Shown piece by piece: positions 4,116 through 6,309 of a stretch of 6,309 bases of DNA. The notes under the pieces are model-generated. The model was not told where the DNA came from, did not search any database, and saw only the letters and a program-made list of their open reading frames with translations. The stretch's first letter is position 1; each line of letters begins with the position of its first letter. Origin of the DNA: Aquifex sp. (lineage in GTDB: Bacteria > Aquificota > Aquificia > Aquificales > Aquificaceae); contig WFPV01000071.1 in assembly GCA_015487405.1 (NCBI GenBank), positions 1 to 6,309 on the forward strand, given 5' to 3'. The translations under genes were made by a program, and so were the position numbers.

Positions 4116-5294
4116 ATGGTTTTCTTGTTTGTTGTTCTGCTGGTAAGTTTCGGTTTCGGTATAAATCTGAACGAGGCGATGAAGATAGCTCTGAAGAATT
4201 CTCCCTACCTTAAGGTGTGGAAAGAGAGAATGGAAAAGTTTGAAGGTATGAAACGCTCCGCTTCCGCCTTTCCGAATCCGGAGCTCCGTTTTGAAAGCGG
4301 ATTCTTTACCACGACGAACGGACAGGGAAGTGCGGGAAGATTCCTTTACCTACTTGAATACTCTCAAGAGTTTCCTCTCTGGGGAGTGAGGAGCAAAAGG
4401 AAGAGAATCGTTGAAGAGCTGGAAAAAGCCTTTATGAACCTCTACGAGGCGGAAAAAAGAAAGCTTCTCGGAAGAGTTTACACAAACTTTTACGAGGCTC
4501 TCTATTTTAAAGAACGTTATGAGATTGCAAAAAAGAACTATCAGCTTTCCAAGGAACTTGAAGAGTTCGTGGAAAGGGCTCACAAGTTAGGACAGGCTTC
4601 GTCCTTAGACCTCCTTAGAGCAAAGAGAGAGAGGAGACTCGCCCAAGCTAAACTGAAAGTGGAGGAATCCCTTTACCTCTCAAAACTCAAAGAACTCGGA
4701 GCTGTGCTCGGGAGCGACGTGAGAAAAGTAGAAGGCAAGATGAAGAGCTTCCCCGAGCTTCCAAGATTAAATCTCCCCGAGCTTCCACACATAAAACTCC
4801 TGAAGTTTAAAATTCGTGCCACGGAGGAGGAGATAAGGCTGTTTAAGGCTCTCACAAAGCCCCAGGTAGGCGGCGGATTCGTAGTAGAGGACAGCGAAGA
4901 GGGCTACTATGGCATTAGGGCAAGCTTGAGCGTAAAAGTTCCGCTGTTTTACAGAAATCAGGGAGAAATCTTAGAAAGGTCCGCGGAAAAGCGGGCACTC
5001 CTTCAGGAAATTAGAGCTAAGGAGCTTGAGCTGAAGGCAAAACTAAACTCCGCAAGGGAAAGGATAAAAGCCTTAAAGGAGTCCCTCTCGGAGATTGAGG
5101 AGAAAGCTCTTCCTGAGGCAGAACGGGAACTCACCTTAGCCCTTAAGGGCTACCGGGAGGGAATAGTCAGTCTATTTGAGCTTACCGATGTAAAGAGGAG
5201 GTATTACGAGCTCCTTCAAGAGAGGCTGGATCTTTTACTTGAGCTTCAAAGAGCTTACGCAGAGCTAATTTCCGTAGGAGGTTGGAAGCAATGA
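4116..5294 (+). CDS. TolC/CzcC-type outer-membrane efflux protein
   Basis: A 392-residue outer-membrane efflux protein: three copies would form the trunk-like channel of a tripartite RND exporter, spanning outer membrane and periplasm. Residues 1-15 are a hydrophobic signal sequence. Two OEP repeats follow. The first begins INLNEAMKIALKNSPYLK and runs through long coiled-coil helices rich in Glu, Lys and Leu. After a Pro-rich linker (FPELPRLNLPELP) and strands containing VGGGFVVED and LSVKVPLFYR, the second ends with GYREGIVSLFELTDVKRRYYELLQ, a typical family signature. No lipobox Cys is visible. Length matches CzcC/CusC proteins. The stop overlaps the next start by 4 bases (ATGA), tying it to the CzcB-like partner. 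The substrate is probably a heavy metal, judged from the His-rich partner, but is not shown by this protein itself. Confidence 0.88.
   Translation: MVFLFVVLLVSFGFGINLNEAMKIALKNSPYLKVWKERMEKFEGMKRSASAFPNPELRFESGFFTTTNGQGSAGRFLYLLEYSQEFPLWGVRSKRKRIVEELEKAFMNLYEAEKRKLLGRVYTNFYEALYFKERYEIAKKNYQLSKELEEFVERAHKLGQASSLDLLRAKRERRLAQAKLKVEESLYLSKLKELGAVLGSDVRKVEGKMKSFPELPRLNLPELPHIKLLKFKIRATEEEIRLFKALTKPQVGGGFVVEDSEEGYYGIRASLSVKVPLFYRNQGEILERSAEKRALLQEIRAKELELKAKLNSARERIKALKESLSEIEEKALPEAERELTLALKGYREGIVSLFELTDVKRRYYELLQERLDLLLELQRAYAELISVGGWKQ
4750..4787 (+). repeat. 14-base direct repeat, 24 bases apart, inside the TolC-type gene
   Basis: TCCCCGAGCTTCCA occurs at 4750-4763 and again at 4774-4787. 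The 24-base period equals eight codons, and both copies encode PELP in the linker between the two OEP repeats. It looks like a small in-frame duplication with no other evident role. Confidence 0.6.
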
Positions 5295-6309
5295 TGTTGG
5301 TAATTTTCCTTTTATTAGTTTTAATTACCTTCGGTGGAGAGAAGCACGAGCACGAAGAACACCACGGTGAGATAATCCTCTCCGAGGAACAGATAAAAAC
5401 CCTCGGTATAAAACTTTACACACTCAAGAAACAAGAGGCTAAAGCCTTCCTGAGGCTTCCCGCGGAGGTTCACGAGAACCTCACGGAAATATACAAAGTC
5501 TACAGCCCCGTTGAGGGAATAGTGAGGAAGCTATATGTCAAGGAAGGAGATACCGTAAAGAAGGGAGAACCCCTCGTGGAGGTCTTCTCTCCCGAAGTCG
5601 CCTACCTCATTGCACAGGTGAAGATAGCAAAATCTCGTATGGAGAGCTCAAAGAAACTCCTTGAGAAATACGAAAAGCTCTTTAAGGACAGATTCGTAAA
5701 ATCCACAGAATACTACAGAGTCCTCGCCGAATACCTGACGAGCAAGGGAGAGTATCAAGCCCTCACGAATCAATTGAAAAGTCTTGGAGAAGTGAGAAAT
5801 AACACCCTCGTTCTTCGCACACCGCTGACGGGAATCGTAGCTTCTCAAGGCGTTTCTCCCGGGGAGAGCGTAGGACTGGATACCAAAATCTTTGAGGTTC
5901 ACACCCACAGAAATCTCTGGATTTATGGATGGCTTGAAGAGGAGAAAAGGAAACTCGTCAAGGAAGGCATGAAAGGAATTGTCCTGACAAAAGATGGAGA
6001 AAAAGAAGACTGCACAGTGGACTTCGTTAGTCACAAGATTGACAGGAAGACGAGGAAACTAAAGGTCAGGTGCGTGGCTCCAAACGAAAGGCACACGCTT
6101 CTTCCCGGAATGTTCGTAACCCTCTTAATAGGCGTTCAAAAAGGTAAAGCCTTCATTGTTCCAAAGAGTGCGGTCCAAGAGATAGAAGAAAAACACTACG
6201 TCTTTGTAAGAACCAAGGAAGGCTTTGAGCCCAAGGAGGTAAGAATTTTAGACGCTCTTGACGGCTACTACGTAATTGAAGGTGAGGTTCACGAAGGGGA
6301 GAAGGTAGC
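5291..6309 (+). CDS. CzcB/CusB-type membrane fusion protein, 3' end missing
   Basis: An open frame of 339 codons running off the window. It is the periplasmic adaptor that joins an inner-membrane RND pump to the TolC-type channel. A hydrophobic N-terminus (3-15) acts as signal or anchor, followed at once by a His/Glu-rich tract HEHEEHH (19-25). Then come a lipoyl half-motif (SPVEGIVRKLYVKEGDTVKK, 72-91), a coiled-coil hairpin (about 100-168), the second lipoyl half (TPLTGIVASQGVSPGESV, 177-194), a beta-barrel with LPGMFVTLLI (271-280) and IVPKSAV (289-295). These motifs fit the heavy-metal (HME-RND) adaptors. The His tract, rather than a Met-rich one, favours Zn/Co/Ni/Cd over copper (inference). 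The ATG at 5291 overlaps the previous stop and has AGGAGG (5276-5281) 9 bases ahead; a second ATG at 5294 is possible. An RND pump gene is expected next. Confidence 0.9.
   Translation, partial: MMLVIFLLLVLITFGGEKHEHEEHHGEIILSEEQIKTLGIKLYTLKKQEAKAFLRLPAEVHENLTEIYKVYSPVEGIVRKLYVKEGDTVKKGEPLVEVFSPEVAYLIAQVKIAKSRMESSKKLLEKYEKLFKDRFVKSTEYYRVLAEYLTSKGEYQALTNQLKSLGEVRNNTLVLRTPLTGIVASQGVSPGESVGLDTKIFEVHTHRNLWIYGWLEEEKRKLVKEGMKGIVLTKDGEKEDCTVDFVSHKIDRKTRKLKVRCVAPNERHTLLPGMFVTLLIGVQKGKAFIVPKSAVQEIEEKHYVFVRTKEGFEPKEVRILDALDGYYVIEGEVHEGEKV

Noticed and set aside
4110..4118. GTG at 4110 as the start of the TolC-type protein
   Set aside because: It directly abuts the GGAGGT ribosome binding site; the ATG six bases downstream has normal spacing.
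4350..4855. Two minus-strand open frames (4350-4583 and 4673-4855)
   Set aside because: Both are antisense to the coiled-coil part of the TolC-type gene, and repetitive Glu/Lys/Leu codons readily leave the reverse frame open.
5648..6034. Minus-strand 128-codon open frame
   Set aside because: It is antisense to the well-supported membrane fusion protein, whose motifs run through the whole interval.

Overview
The window looks like chromosomal DNA from a thermophilic member of the Aquificota, close to Aquifex. This rests on very GC-rich tRNA stems with an encoded CCA, Lys/Glu-rich proteins, frequent AGG/AGA and ATA codons, and the gene families present. The species call is inference, since no search was possible.

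Layout. (1) Bases 1-304 hold the 3' end of an ABC ATPase gene, best matched to lptB. (2) Bases 306-2642, minus strand, form a tight four-gene operon, transcribed right to left: a small CPKC thioredoxin-fold protein, a twelve-helix protein made of two CcdA-like halves, a DsrE-like protein with a twin-arginine-like N-terminus, and a MerR-family regulator. Every junction is a 4-base overlap (TTGA or ATGA). (3) Bases 2643-2744 hold two back-to-back promoters: a MerR-type promoter for the minus operon (long 19-base spacer filled by a perfect dyad) and a near-consensus promoter for the tRNA. (4) Bases 2745-2820 are tRNA-Val(GAC), with C in place of the nearly universal U33. (5) Bases 2828-6309, plus strand, hold a nucleoside-hydrolase-like protein starting 7 bases after the tRNA, a small secreted Cys/His protein, a TolC-type outer-membrane efflux protein and a CzcB-type membrane fusion protein cut by the window end. 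An RND pump gene probably follows.

How the genes may work together. The minus operon reads as a self-regulated thiol relay. A cytoplasmic CPKC protein could pass electrons through the double CcdA-like transporter to a DsrE-like protein (single Cys99) outside the cytoplasmic membrane, under a Cys-bearing MerR sensor that controls its own operon. This combination is the best candidate for an undescribed system here. The plus-strand genes form a heavy-metal efflux (CzcCBA/CusCBA type) operon start. The two units share a metal/thiol-stress theme, but no copy of the MerR dyad was seen in front of the efflux genes.

The minus operon is clearly richer in A+T (sampled 60-base lines about 20-30% G+C) than the plus-strand efflux genes (about 48-52%), which suggests separate histories. 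No gene-free stretch exceeds 300 bases.
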